From Veillonellales bacterium (GTDB taxonomy: Bacteria; Bacillota; Negativicutes; JAAYSF01), in contig JBDKTO010000016.1 of NCBI GenBank assembly GCA_039680175.1, positions 23,244-87,243 of the forward strand: a DNA stretch of 64,000 bases. Reading direction: 5' to 3'. The notes under the pieces were generated by a model. It did not search any database and was not told where the DNA came from. It was given only the letters and a program-made list of their open reading frames with translations. Positions 18,788 to 27,890 of the stretch are shown one piece after another. The first letter of the stretch is position 1. Every line of letters begins with the position of its first letter. Made by a program: the position numbers and the translations under genes.

Positions 18788-20053
18788 GTGCGAATTTTAG
18801 TTATTGGCGGCGGCGGACGTGAACATACACTGGTTTGGAAACTGGCGGACAGCCCACGGGTGGAAAAAATATATTGTGTGCCGGGAAATCCGGGAATCGG
18901 TCAGATTGCCGAATGCGTGAATCTTGATATCGGTGATAATGACGCCCTTGTCCGGTTTGCGCAGAACGAGCGGATAGATCTTACTGTTGTGGGTCCGGAG
19001 CTCCCCCTTGCTAATGGTATAGTGGATGTATTTGCGGCTCATAACCTGCGAATTTTCGGACCCGACCGGCAGGCAGCCCGGATTGAGGGATCCAAGTCTT
19101 TTGCCAAAGAACTGATGGAAAAATATCAGATTCCTACTGCCGGATTTCGGGTATTTACCGTTGCCGAAGAAGCAAAAAAGTATGTCAGGCAGCATGGTGC
19201 GCCGGTAGTGGTCAAAGCCGATGGGCTGGCGGCCGGTAAAGGCGTGGTAGTTGCTATGACGCTGGCAGAAGCGCTGGCAGCTGTGGATATGATCATGTGC
19301 GATCACGCCTTTGGTGCCGCCGGGAGCCAGGTGGTTATTGAAGATTTTTTAACCGGTGAGGAAGCATCTTTGCTGGCATTTACCGATGGAACAACGATTG
19401 TGCCGATGATAGCGGCCCAGGATCACAAACGAATTTTTAATGGCGATCAGGGTCCCAATACCGGCGGAATGGGAGCGTATGCTCCGGCTCCGGTAGTTAC
19501 TGCGGAAATTCGTGAGCAGGTTGTACGGGATATTTTACAGCCTGCCATTGACGCGATGCGGCAGGAAGGCTGTCCTTATTGCGGTTGTTTATATGCCGGC
19601 TTGATTATTACCGATGAGGGCCCGAAGGTGATTGAGTTTAATGCCCGCTTTGGTGATCCGGAGACGCAGGTGGTGCTGCCGCTGCTGGCGACTGATTTGA
19701 CAGTCATTATGGAAGCTTGCATTGATGGTCAGCTTGCCAATGTGGATATTGAGTGGCGTCAGGAAACAGCCGTGTGCGTTGTTCTTGCTTCAAAAGGCTA
19801 TCCGGCATCTTCCCATAAGGGAGATGTGATTGATGGTATTGATAGCGCTGAAAAGCAGCAGGCTTATGTATTTCATGCCGGGACGGCGGTGCGGCATGAT
19901 CAGGTAATAACCAACGGCGGGCGGGTATTGGGTGTTACCGCTACTGCAGCCGATATTCGCGGCGCCGTAGAAAAGGCATATGCCGCGGTTAAGGAAATAA
20001 AGTTTGAAGGTATGCAGTACCGTACCGATATTGCCTATCGCGCTATGAAATAA
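18788..20053 (+). CDS. purD: phosphoribosylamine-glycine ligase
   Basis: ATP-grasp ligase of 421 residues forming GAR from phosphoribosylamine and glycine. Motifs include the start MRILVIGGGGREHTL, VVGPELPLANGIVD, the nucleotide-binding KADGLAAGKGVVVA, and EFNARFGDPETQVVLP. It starts with GTG after AAAGGGGTG. It is the last gene of the pur operon, with a terminator immediately after its stop. The use of glycine here, beside a glycine-controlled operon, is a coincidence of gene order and shows no shared regulation. Confidence 0.97.
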   Translation: MRILVIGGGGREHTLVWKLADSPRVEKIYCVPGNPGIGQIAECVNLDIGDNDALVRFAQNERIDLTVVGPELPLANGIVDVFAAHNLRIFGPDRQAARIEGSKSFAKELMEKYQIPTAGFRVFTVAEEAKKYVRQHGAPVVVKADGLAAGKGVVVAMTLAEALAAVDMIMCDHAFGAAGSQVVIEDFLTGEEASLLAFTDGTTIVPMIAAQDHKRIFNGDQGPNTGGMGAYAPAPVVTAEIREQVVRDILQPAIDAMRQEGCPYCGCLYAGLIITDEGPKVIEFNARFGDPETQVVLPLLATDLTVIMEACIDGQLANVDIEWRQETAVCVVLASKGYPASSHKGDVIDGIDSAEKQQAYVFHAGTAVRHDQVITNGGRVLGVTATAADIRGAVEKAYAAVKEIKFEGMQYRTDIAYRAMK

Positions 20054-20092
20054 AAAAGGGCAGTCAGGAAATAATCCTGGCTGCCTTTTTTT
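20053..20092. terminator. bidirectional terminator between purD and lepB
   Basis: A stem GGCAG.CAGGA / TCCTG.CTGCC with an AAATAA loop is flanked by AAAAAA on the left and TTTTTTT on the right. It can act on both strands for the convergent genes. Confidence 0.88.
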
Positions 20093-20117
20093 CAGATGAA
20101 TTTGACTTAAATAAACG

Positions 20118-20639
20118 TCATAAATTGGCTATTTTTTGCAGGGGCCAAAAAATAGCCATGGCTTTGCCCTTCACAAATTGAGAGGGCAAAAAACCAACGC
20201 TGAAGCGGCTGTCTTCAGAATTATTGCGGTCATCTCCCATAACGAAATAATGGCCTTCAGGCACGGCTTTTAAGGGATAGGACCCGTTTGTCGGTTCTAA
20301 AATATAAGGTTCCGTTAACTGTTGTCCGTTTACAAGTACCTGTCCGTTGTTTACTTGAATGGTATCGCCGCCTACCGCAATCACGCGCTTAATAAAATCC
20401 CGGTCGGGATCCAGTGGATATTGAAAGACAATAATGTCCCCTCGCTGGGGTGGATGAAGGCGATAGACAAATTTATTCACCATTACCCGGTCGTCCTGCA
20501 CCAAAGTGGGAAGCATCGAAGGACCTTCTACTTTATAGGGCTCAATTATAAAGTAATGAATCAGAAAAGCAAGGGCGATTGCAAGTGCGATGGATTTTAC
20601 CCAGTCTTTAACTTCATTCATTACGCTGTGTTTATTCAA
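20118..20639 (-). CDS. lepB: type I signal peptidase
   Basis: Membrane-bound serine protease that removes signal peptides from exported proteins, 173 residues. One N-terminal transmembrane segment (about residues 16-32) is followed by the catalytic serine at 41 in GPSMLPTL and the lysine at 84 in DFIKRVIAVGGD. The C-terminal GDDRNNSEDSR box completes the S26 family signature. The start is taken as TTG at 20639, because GGGAGGAG lies seven bases upstream, while the first downstream ATG (20621) has no ribosome site. It is a single gene, convergent with the pur operon. Confidence 0.92.
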   Translation of the reverse strand: MNKHSVMNEVKDWVKSIALAIALAFLIHYFIIEPYKVEGPSMLPTLVQDDRVMVNKFVYRLHPPQRGDIIVFQYPLDPDRDFIKRVIAVGGDTIQVNNGQVLVNGQQLTEPYILEPTNGSYPLKAVPEGHYFVMGDDRNNSEDSRFSVGFLPSQFVKGKAMAIFWPLQKIANL

Positions 20640-20751
20640 ATTTGTACTCCTCCCGCAGTCAATAAAAATAGTATATTCCAAAAGAGACAACTTATGCCTG
20701 AAAGGTTAAGGATAAGTCTATTTAGTAAAACTGAAATTGGAAAATTTCCAT

Positions 20752-20783
20752 AAAAAACCGCTACAAAGTATAGCGGTTTTTTT
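20752..20783. terminator. symmetrical terminator between divergent genes
   Basis: A CCGCTA/TAGCGG stem is flanked by AAAAAA and TTTTTTT. It lies upstream of both lepB and the efflux genes, so it belongs to neither and probably insulates them, or ends a short leader transcript. Confidence 0.6.
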
Positions 20784-20813
20784 ATTAAACGTATATCATT
20801 ATTGCGGATATCT

Positions 20814-20850
20814 TGATATAATCATATCTGACTGGCTGACTGACTAGTCA
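20814..20850 (+). promoter_or_regulatory. extended -10 promoter and TetR-type operator for the RND genes
   Basis: TGATATAAT at 20814-20822 is an extended -10 element with a poor -35. Just downstream, at 20837-20850, lies the inverted repeat TGACT-GACT-AGTCA. The same TGACT-N4-AGTCA arrangement occurs at 29513-29526, directly behind the tetR gene. A repressor bound here would cover the start of transcription. Confidence 0.55.
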
Positions 20851-20891
20851 ACTTTGATTTTATATACCTGCCAATAGAAAGGATGAGATGA

Positions 20892-22016
20892 GTGATTTTT
20901 AAAAATAAAAAGATTGCTATAGCTGCGGCGGTAATCTTTGTGTTGACCGGCATCATTGGCTATCGTGTTTATGCCAATGTCGCCGCAAGCAAAGCGAGGG
21001 CCGGGCAAATGTCTCAGGGAAATAAAGTCGTTGTTCAGGTGGCACAGGTCGGCCGGCATGATATCCAGCCGAACATGACCTTTTCTGCCGGTCTTGAACC
21101 GGTTTGGAGTGCAGATGTTTCGGCCAAGGTTGACGGCCGGATTAATACCTTAACCGTTACGGAGGGTGACGCAGTTAAGGCCGGGGCGGTAATTGCCACT
21201 TTGGATACTGCCGATTTATCCGCTCAGGTTATACAGGGACAGGGTAATCTAATGGCGGCTCAATCAAACTTGGAACAGGCTGAAATGGATTATCAGCGCT
21301 ATTCAGTATTGGCCGGACAAGGAGCGATATCAGCCCAAATGCTGGATAACGCCCGAACAAAGCGGGATTTGGCAGCGGGTCAGGTTAAAGCGGCCGAAGG
21401 CGGGTTGGCTTTGATGGAGGAAAAATTAAATAATGCCAGGATTGTCGTCCCTCAGGACGGTGTGGTAACTAAACGCTATGTACAATCCGGCACCTTTACC
21501 AGAGCCGGTTCGCCGATTGTTACCGTGGCTGATGTTTCTACGCTATTGGCAAAGGCGACTATCGGTGAGGCACAGATTGGTGAACTGCAGGTGGGTACGA
21601 CTGTTAAAGTAAAGCTTGACGCTTTAAGCGGTCAGGAATTTACCGGAATAATTACCCATATTTCTCCGGCAGCCCAATTGCCGGCTCGGACTTTTACCGC
21701 TGAAGTAACTATTTCTAACGGTAGCGGTGCACTGAAAGCCGGTATGTTTGCGAAAGTGGAAATTCCTACTCGCGTGCATCAAAATGTTCTTGCCATTCCG
21801 GAAAGTGCTTTGGTTATGCGCGAGGATCAGAAAACTGTATTTGTAGTTGATGCTGATAATAAAATCCAACAGCGTATTTTAAAACTAGGCTATGTTGGTG
21901 ATGGCTGGGCCGAAGTTTTAGAGGGCGTAATTGAAGGGGACACCATCGTTATTGCCGGTCAGAATAAAGTAAAGGATGGGATCGAGGTTTCTCCTGCTAA
22001 GGAAGGTGCTTCATAA
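20892..22016 (+). CDS. RND efflux periplasmic adaptor (HlyD/AcrA family)
   Basis: Membrane fusion protein of 374 residues linking an RND pump to an outer-membrane channel. An N-terminal membrane segment (about residues 8-26) anchors it, with no lipobox. Residues of about 60-110 and 180-220 form the split lipoyl-like domain (VSAKVDGRINTLTVTEGD, IVVPQDGVVTKRYVQSG), interrupted by the coiled-coil hairpin with its AGQGAISAQMLDNA tip. A beta-barrel and membrane-proximal domain follow. It starts with GTG after AAAGGATGAG. Its last base overlaps the pump gene, so the two are cotranslated. No outer-membrane factor is present here. Confidence 0.93.
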   Translation: MIFKNKKIAIAAAVIFVLTGIIGYRVYANVAASKARAGQMSQGNKVVVQVAQVGRHDIQPNMTFSAGLEPVWSADVSAKVDGRINTLTVTEGDAVKAGAVIATLDTADLSAQVIQGQGNLMAAQSNLEQAEMDYQRYSVLAGQGAISAQMLDNARTKRDLAAGQVKAAEGGLALMEEKLNNARIVVPQDGVVTKRYVQSGTFTRAGSPIVTVADVSTLLAKATIGEAQIGELQVGTTVKVKLDALSGQEFTGIITHISPAAQLPARTFTAEVTISNGSGALKAGMFAKVEIPTRVHQNVLAIPESALVMREDQKTVFVVDADNKIQQRILKLGYVGDGWAEVLEGVIEGDTIVIAGQNKVKDGIEVSPAKEGAS

Positions 22017-25000
22017 TGGGAGGTATCGGAACATTTATTAAGCGTCCTGTCTTTACTACTATGCTGGTCATGCTGCTGGTAGTATTCGGACTTAAAGCTT
22101 ACCCGACGTTGGGAATCGATTTAAATCCGGACGTAGACTTTCCTATCGTTAGCGTTTCTGTAAGTTATGCCGGCACCTCACCGGAAGAGATGGAAAGTTT
22201 AGTTACCAAACCAATTGAGGATGCTGTCAGCTCGCTATCCGGCATTAAGAATTTGTCTTCCGTTACGAAAGCAGGAAGTTCTCAGACTACCATTGAATTT
22301 GAGTTCGGAACCGATCCTAAGTTAGCAGCGAATGAAGTGAGAGAAAAGGTGGCAGGAGCCCGGAAACGGCTACCTGATCAAATTGATGAACCGGTAGTTC
22401 AGCGTTTTGATATCAGCGCTCAGGCTATTGCAACCTATAGTTTATCGTCGAACAGCCGCAGCACTGGCGAGATTCAAAAGCTGGCAACCGATGTTGTAAA
22501 GGATGAACTGCAGCGAATTGATGGTGTAGCCAGTGTTAACGTATACGGCGCGTCCGACCGGGAGATTCAGATTCAACTTGATTCGAAAAAATTAGATGCC
22601 TATACAATTTCCATGCAGCAAATTCTTAACACTGTAGACAATCAGAACCTTAACGCCCCTGGAGGGCGTGTGACCGAAAAAGGAACTGATCTACTGGTGC
22701 GAACCATCGGTAAATACCAAAGTGTGGATGATATCAAGGGGATCATTGTTGCCAATCAGGATGGTCATTTGATTAAATTGAGTGATGTGGCTACGGTAAA
22801 TGACAGTTGGCAAGAAGCAACTACACTAGCTCGCACTAACGGCCAGCCTAGTGTATTGATTTCGATTCAGAAACAATCCGGGACGAATACGGTTGACGTT
22901 GCCGATAAAGTGAAAACAGCCATGGGTAAGTTGCAAAACGTTTTACCGTCTGACGTAAAAGTTGCCAATACTCGCGACAGCTCTACCTATATTCGCAGCA
23001 GTGTGGATGATGTAATGACATCGCTGGTATTTGGGGGCTTGCTGGCGATTATTATTACCTTCTTGTTCTTACAGAATACCCGGGCGACGATGATCGGGGC
23101 TATCGCCATTCCGACATCGGTTATTGCAACATTTTTTCTCATGAAGGCAATGAATTTTACGCTAAATAATATGTCTTTGATGGGGCTTAGTCTGGCGGTA
23201 GGTATTCTGATTGATGATGCAATTGTTATTATCGAGAATATTTACCGGCATATGGAACAGGGAAAATCGGCCTTTGCGGCAGCCCGGGAAGGCACTGCCG
23301 AAATTGCTCTTGCGGTCATGGCGACAACCTTTTCCATTCTGGCGGTATTTGTGCCGGTTGGCAGCATGGGGCAAATTATCGGTCAGTTTTTTAAGCAGTT
23401 TGGCTTGACCGTTGCTTTCGCCGTGGCTTTCTCCTTATTCGTAGCCTTTACCTTAACGCCGACATTGTCGGCATACTGGCTCAAGCAAGAACATGGTAAG
23501 GCTGAATTACCTCATGGACCGCGCAAATGGTTACAAGACTTTTTGGATCGCTGGGAAAAAGGCTTTTTGAGCCTGCAGGCAACATATAAAAATATTTTAA
23601 GCTGGGCGCTAAAACGTCCGAAAAAATTGGTTGCTTTTGCTGTATTATCGCTTTTTGCTAATGGTTTATTGCTGCCGTTCCTGGGAACTGAGTTCCAGCC
23701 AACCTATGACTCCGGTGAATTTAGTATTGCGATGACTGCACCGGCAGGAACTTCACTGGAGAAAATGCAGCAACTGGCAGCACCCATTGAACAAACGGTT
23801 CTGGCAATTCCCGAAAGAGATACATCCTACACCTTAGTAGGTTCGAACGGTTTGACGAATAAGGCTACGATTGGTGTCCGCCTTGTTCCAGCCAGCAGCC
23901 GCAAGCGATCGATGACACAGATTATGGACGAACTACGGAAAAATTTCAATAATGTCGGCAATTTAAAGATTGCGGTCCAAAATAATCAAGGCGTTGGTCG
24001 CGGTGATTCCCGTCCGGTGCAGCTTGCTCTTCGCGGACCGGATCTGGTTACGTTAACCCATACAGCCTTGGATTTAGCGGAAAAAATCAAACAGCTCCCC
24101 GGTACGGCGGATGTAGATATTTCCAGCGAACAATCGGCTCCGGAGATTCAGGTTAAACTGGATCCAGTACGCATGAGTGATGCCGGATTGGACGCGGCTG
24201 TGGCTTCTACTACGGTACAGACAGCTTTCCTGGGGGTTACTACCAGAAATAGATTCAATGTCGGTAATAACGATTATAATATCCGGCTTCAGCTCCAGTC
24301 CCAAAGCCGAACGAATATCGACGATGTGGCTAACCTCCTCATTACTACAAAAACGGGAAGCGCTGTCCGCTTGGGTGATATTGCTAATGTTTCCCTATCT
24401 TCCGGTCCGACCGAAATCGATCGTGAATCGCGTCAGCGTGAAGTCATTGTCTATGCGAACGTAGTCGGCGTTTCGGCCGGGGATGTGATTACCCAGGTGA
24501 AAAATATTGTGACGACGATGAACCTGCCGCTCGGTTACTCCTATCAATTTGTCGGCCAGGCTCAAACGATGCAGGATTCTTTTGCCGAACTTGCAAGGTC
24601 GCTGATTTTGGCTGTTGTTTTGATCTATATGGTGCTTGCCGCCCAGTTTGAAAGCTTTATCCACCCGTTGACAATTATGCTGTCGCTGCCATTCTCATTG
24701 ATTGGTGCGATTCTCGGCTTGCTGATTGCGGGGCAGACGCTGAATATCATGTCGCTCATCGGCTTTATTATGCTGATGGGGCTGGTTACGAAAAATGCGA
24801 TCCTGCTGGTTGATTACACGAATCAGCTACGGAAAAAGGGAATGGGTGTTTCCGAGGCTTTGGTCGAGGCAGGCACAGTCCGTCTGCGTCCAATTCTCAT
24901 GACTACGGCCGCCATGATATTCGGTATGCTGCCGGTGGCGCTGGGTATTGGCTCCGGTGCCGAATTGCGGCAGTCTATGGGGGTGGTACTGGTAGGCGGC

Positions 25001-25108
25001 TTAATCACTTCTACAGTGCTGACTCTGGTTATCGTTCCGCTGGTTTACCTGTTGATCGACCGATTAAAAAACCGTTATAACAAAAGAGCGCATCAAATAG
25101 CTGAATAA
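22016..25108 (+). CDS. RND multidrug efflux pump (AcrB/HAE1 family)
   Basis: Inner-membrane proton-driven pump of 1030 residues with the usual two repeats, each a large periplasmic loop plus six helices. The first helix lies in the region opening FIKRPVFTTMLVML. The proton relay GILIDDAIVIIENI near residues 395-408 carries the two essential aspartates. The block LMGLVTKNAILLVDYTN marks the second half. It most resembles the MdtB/AcrB or SwrC-type drug exporters rather than the metal pumps, but the substrate is unknown. A pump of this class implies an outer membrane. The last codons are part of a perfect 23-bp terminator stem shared with the convergent gene. Confidence 0.94.
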   Translation: MGGIGTFIKRPVFTTMLVMLLVVFGLKAYPTLGIDLNPDVDFPIVSVSVSYAGTSPEEMESLVTKPIEDAVSSLSGIKNLSSVTKAGSSQTTIEFEFGTDPKLAANEVREKVAGARKRLPDQIDEPVVQRFDISAQAIATYSLSSNSRSTGEIQKLATDVVKDELQRIDGVASVNVYGASDREIQIQLDSKKLDAYTISMQQILNTVDNQNLNAPGGRVTEKGTDLLVRTIGKYQSVDDIKGIIVANQDGHLIKLSDVATVNDSWQEATTLARTNGQPSVLISIQKQSGTNTVDVADKVKTAMGKLQNVLPSDVKVANTRDSSTYIRSSVDDVMTSLVFGGLLAIIITFLFLQNTRATMIGAIAIPTSVIATFFLMKAMNFTLNNMSLMGLSLAVGILIDDAIVIIENIYRHMEQGKSAFAAAREGTAEIALAVMATTFSILAVFVPVGSMGQIIGQFFKQFGLTVAFAVAFSLFVAFTLTPTLSAYWLKQEHGKAELPHGPRKWLQDFLDRWEKGFLSLQATYKNILSWALKRPKKLVAFAVLSLFANGLLLPFLGTEFQPTYDSGEFSIAMTAPAGTSLEKMQQLAAPIEQTVLAIPERDTSYTLVGSNGLTNKATIGVRLVPASSRKRSMTQIMDELRKNFNNVGNLKIAVQNNQGVGRGDSRPVQLALRGPDLVTLTHTALDLAEKIKQLPGTADVDISSEQSAPEIQVKLDPVRMSDAGLDAAVASTTVQTAFLGVTTRNRFNVGNNDYNIRLQLQSQSRTNIDDVANLLITTKTGSAVRLGDIANVSLSSGPTEIDRESRQREVIVYANVVGVSAGDVITQVKNIVTTMNLPLGYSYQFVGQAQTMQDSFAELARSLILAVVLIYMVLAAQFESFIHPLTIMLSLPFSLIGAILGLLIAGQTLNIMSLIGFIMLMGLVTKNAILLVDYTNQLRKKGMGVSEALVEAGTVRLRPILMTTAAMIFGMLPVALGIGSGAELRQSMGVVLVGGLITSTVLTLVIVPLVYLLIDRLKNRYNKRAHQIAE

Positions 25109-25148
25109 TGCAAAGAGGCACCCACGGTGCCTCTTTGCATTATTCAGC
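25100..25148. terminator. perfect 23-bp palindromic terminator
   Basis: Bases 25100-25122 pair without mismatch with 25126-25148 around a CAC loop. The stem includes the last codons of the RND gene and ends seven bases before the stop of the convergent aminotransferase. It is likely to be bidirectional. Confidence 0.8.
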
Positions 25149-25154
25149 CAACAA

Positions 25155-26342
25155 TTATTTTTCGACAGCTGCTTTGATCTGCTGCAGTCCTTTTATGATG
25201 TTTTCCCGGGAGGCAGCATAGGAAAAACGCAGGTATTCATCAGTCTCACCGATGTTTCGGGCGCCAAAGGCCGTGCGGGGGAGAACGGCAACATTTCCCT
25301 GGTACAGGATATAGTGCTGCAGCTCTTTAGAAGTTTTGAGACCGAGATTTTTGCAGGCTTCCGTAACATTGGGGAATACATAAAAGGCTCCATTCGGTTT
25401 TTTACAGGTAAAACCGGCAATCTGATTTAATCCGTCGACAATTAAATCCCTTCTGGCTCTGAATTCATTGACTATATTCGTTACCGAATCCTGGGGACCG
25501 GTTAATGCTTCGATTGCGGCATATTGAATAAAGGTATTCGTACAGGACTCGCAGTTAGTCTCCAGACGGGTAATCTGGGTGGCCAGTTCTTCATTCATCA
25601 CACCATACCCCAGCCGCCAACCGGTCATTGCATAGGTTTTAGAAAATCCGTCCAAAATAATAGTGCGTTCTTTCATACCAGGCAGCGAACTGATACTGGA
25701 GAATTTTCCGGAGTAGATGATGCGGCTGTAAATCTCGTCAGAAAGTATCCATAAGTCATGTTCGCTGGCCAACTGGGCAATCGCTGCCAGGTCTTTATCG
25801 GTTAGCATCCCGCCGGTAGGATTCTGCGGACTGTTAAGGATGATCAATTTTGTTTTTGGGGTGACCAACTGCTTTAACTGCTCCGTATCAAAGGAAAATC
25901 CTTTTTCTTCCAGCAATGGTGCAGGAACAGGAACGCCGCCGACGAATTTGATGACTGATTCATAAATGGAAAAACCGGGGTTGGGATAAATCACTTCGTC
26001 GCCGGGATTCACCAGGGCATGAATCGTATAATAGATGATCGGCTTTCCGCCGGGAGTAACGACAACTTCATTTGGGCTGACGGGAATTCCTCTGGTTTCG
26101 CTAATGTGGCGGGCAATTGTCTCCCGCAGCGGCATAATACCGGCTGAGGGACCATAATGAGTTTGATTTTCCGCAAGAGCCCGGATACAAGCCTGCTTAA
26201 TATTGGAGGGAGTGTCAAAATCCGGTTCGCCGATAGCAAAACTAATGATGTCGCGGCCGGCTGCTGTTAATTTGTTTACCTCTGCCAGAACTTCAAAGGC
26301 GTTCTCTGAGCCTAATTGACTTAACCGATGTGCCAGATTCAT
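25155..26342 (-). CDS. pyridoxal-phosphate aminotransferase (aspartate aminotransferase class I)
   Basis: Fold type I PLP enzyme of 395 residues. Motifs are SFAIGEPDFDTP at the N-terminus, THYGPSAGIMPLRE, the cofactor-contacting NSPQNPTGG, SDEIYSRIIY, and the Schiff-base lysine in DGFSKTYAMTGWRLGY. The C-terminal FSYAASRENI arginine binds the substrate carboxylate. The sequence fits the I-gamma aspartate aminotransferase group common in Firmicutes, but broad-specificity members look alike, so the amino acid is not certain. The cysteine pair in ETNCESCTN is unusual and of unknown meaning. It is a single gene with its own promoter region, diverging from the flavodiiron gene. Confidence 0.88.
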   Translation of the reverse strand: MNLAHRLSQLGSENAFEVLAEVNKLTAAGRDIISFAIGEPDFDTPSNIKQACIRALAENQTHYGPSAGIMPLRETIARHISETRGIPVSPNEVVVTPGGKPIIYYTIHALVNPGDEVIYPNPGFSIYESVIKFVGGVPVPAPLLEEKGFSFDTEQLKQLVTPKTKLIILNSPQNPTGGMLTDKDLAAIAQLASEHDLWILSDEIYSRIIYSGKFSSISSLPGMKERTIILDGFSKTYAMTGWRLGYGVMNEELATQITRLETNCESCTNTFIQYAAIEALTGPQDSVTNIVNEFRARRDLIVDGLNQIAGFTCKKPNGAFYVFPNVTEACKNLGLKTSKELQHYILYQGNVAVLPRTAFGARNIGETDEYLRFSYAASRENIIKGLQQIKAAVEK

Positions 26343-26580
26343 AAATTCCTCCTGTGAGTATAAAATGGTAAGTACATATTATATATTTTACGAAAGCAGG
26401 GCGAGTTCCTTCCCCATACTGGATTATTCCAATATATCTTTCTTTTCGGCAGGAAAATTTATTTTTTTTTGTGATAAAGGAAGGATTTATTCTTTATAGG
26501 GCGAACGAGTTAATCATAACAACTTTTTCTGGAGAGTTGTTCTAGTTTAAATAACACATCGAATGATGGGAGGTATAAGA

Positions 26581-27762
26581 ATGAGTTTTAAAATTAAGGA
26601 CAGTATTTCATGGGTTGGCAAGGTAGATTGGGAATTGGTTAAATTTCATGGGGAAGAGTATTCCACCCACAAGGGTTCCACCTATAATTCATATTTGGTG
26701 CGGGACGAAAAGACAGTCTTGATCGATACGGTCTGGATGCCTTATGCTAAAGAGTTCGTGGAAAAGCTGCAGCAGGAGGTTGATTTGCAGCAGATTGATT
26801 ACATTATCGCCAATCATGGGGAAGTGGATCATAGCGGTGCTTTGCCGGAATTGATGCGTCATATACCCGATACGCCGATTTATTGCACGGCGAATGCTGT
26901 TAAGTCTCTGCAGGGACAGTATCATGAGGACTGGAATTTTAAAGTAGTAAAAACCGGCGATAAACTCAGTATCGGTTCCCAAGAATTTATCTTTATTGAA
27001 GCGCCGCTGCTCCATTGGCCGGATACTATGTTCAGCTATCTGACCGGAGATAATATTTTGTTTAGCAATGATGCTTTTGGTGAGCATTTGGCCTCTGAGT
27101 ATATGTTTAATGACCTGGTAGATCAATCGGAACTGTATGCCGAAGGCATGAAGTATTATGCTAATATTCTTAACCCCTTCAGCAAGCTTGTGGATAGAAA
27201 AATTAAGGAATTCGTTGGCTTAAATCTGCCGCTGAATATGATCTGCCCCAGCCACGGCGTGATCTGGCGGGACAATCCGCTGCAAATTGTCAAGCAATAT
27301 CTAGAATGGGCTAACCAGTATCAGGAAAATCAGATTACGATTCTGTATGATACCATGTGGGACGGCACCAGGAAGATGGCAGAGGGTATTGCCCAAGGGA
27401 TTCGGCTGGCGGATCCTTCGGTCAATGTGAAATTGTTTAATACCGCCCGGCGGAGTAAAAATGATATTGTTACCGAGGTGTTCAAATCCAAGGCGATTGC
27501 TGTCGGTTCACCGACGATTAATAAAGGAATATTGTTCTCCATTGCCGGTATTCTGGAAGAAATCCAGGGATTGCGCTTTGTTAATAAAAAGGCGGCAGCT
27601 TTCGGTACTTATGGCTGGAGCGGTGAATCGGTAAAATTAATCAATGAAAAATTGAAAGAATCCGGCTTTGAAGTTATCAACGACGGACTGAAGCAGCTGT
27701 GGAATCCTGATGCTCAGGGTATGGAAGCTTGCATTCAATTAGGAAAACAAATTGCCGGTTAA
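26581..27762 (+). CDS. fprA: flavodiiron protein (FprA-type O2/NO reductase)
   Basis: Soluble 393-residue enzyme that reduces oxygen to water, or NO to N2O, protecting anaerobes. The N-terminal metallo-beta-lactamase-like domain carries the diiron ligands H79-x-E81-x-D83-H84 in NHGEVDHSG, then a later HWPDTMFSY, NDAFGEH and CPSHGVIW. From about residue 250 a flavodoxin domain follows, with ILYDTMWDGTRKMA and GSPTINKGI binding FMN. No rubredoxin domain is fused. The start at 26581 has GGGAGG seven bases upstream. The upstream gap of 238 bases is AT-rich and holds a small hairpin at 26517-26541. A terminator follows. Confidence 0.95.
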   Translation: MSFKIKDSISWVGKVDWELVKFHGEEYSTHKGSTYNSYLVRDEKTVLIDTVWMPYAKEFVEKLQQEVDLQQIDYIIANHGEVDHSGALPELMRHIPDTPIYCTANAVKSLQGQYHEDWNFKVVKTGDKLSIGSQEFIFIEAPLLHWPDTMFSYLTGDNILFSNDAFGEHLASEYMFNDLVDQSELYAEGMKYYANILNPFSKLVDRKIKEFVGLNLPLNMICPSHGVIWRDNPLQIVKQYLEWANQYQENQITILYDTMWDGTRKMAEGIAQGIRLADPSVNVKLFNTARRSKNDIVTEVFKSKAIAVGSPTINKGILFSIAGILEEIQGLRFVNKKAAAFGTYGWSGESVKLINEKLKESGFEVINDGLKQLWNPDAQGMEACIQLGKQIAG

Positions 27763-27768
27763 CTCATG

Positions 27769-27813
27769 AAGAAACGGCGTCAGCCAGAGTGCTGATGCTG
27801 TTTCTTTTTATTT
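27769..27813 (+). terminator. terminator after the flavodiiron gene
   Basis: AGAAAC and GTCAGC on the left pair with GCTGAT and GTTTCT on the right, with a small internal loop. TTTTTATTT follows. Confidence 0.75.
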
Positions 27814-27890
27814 GGCAGAAGGAAAAGCTTTATATAAGCTAGAAAGAATATTTAATATTATTTTGCCGGAAATCTTAAAAGGAGTAGAAA

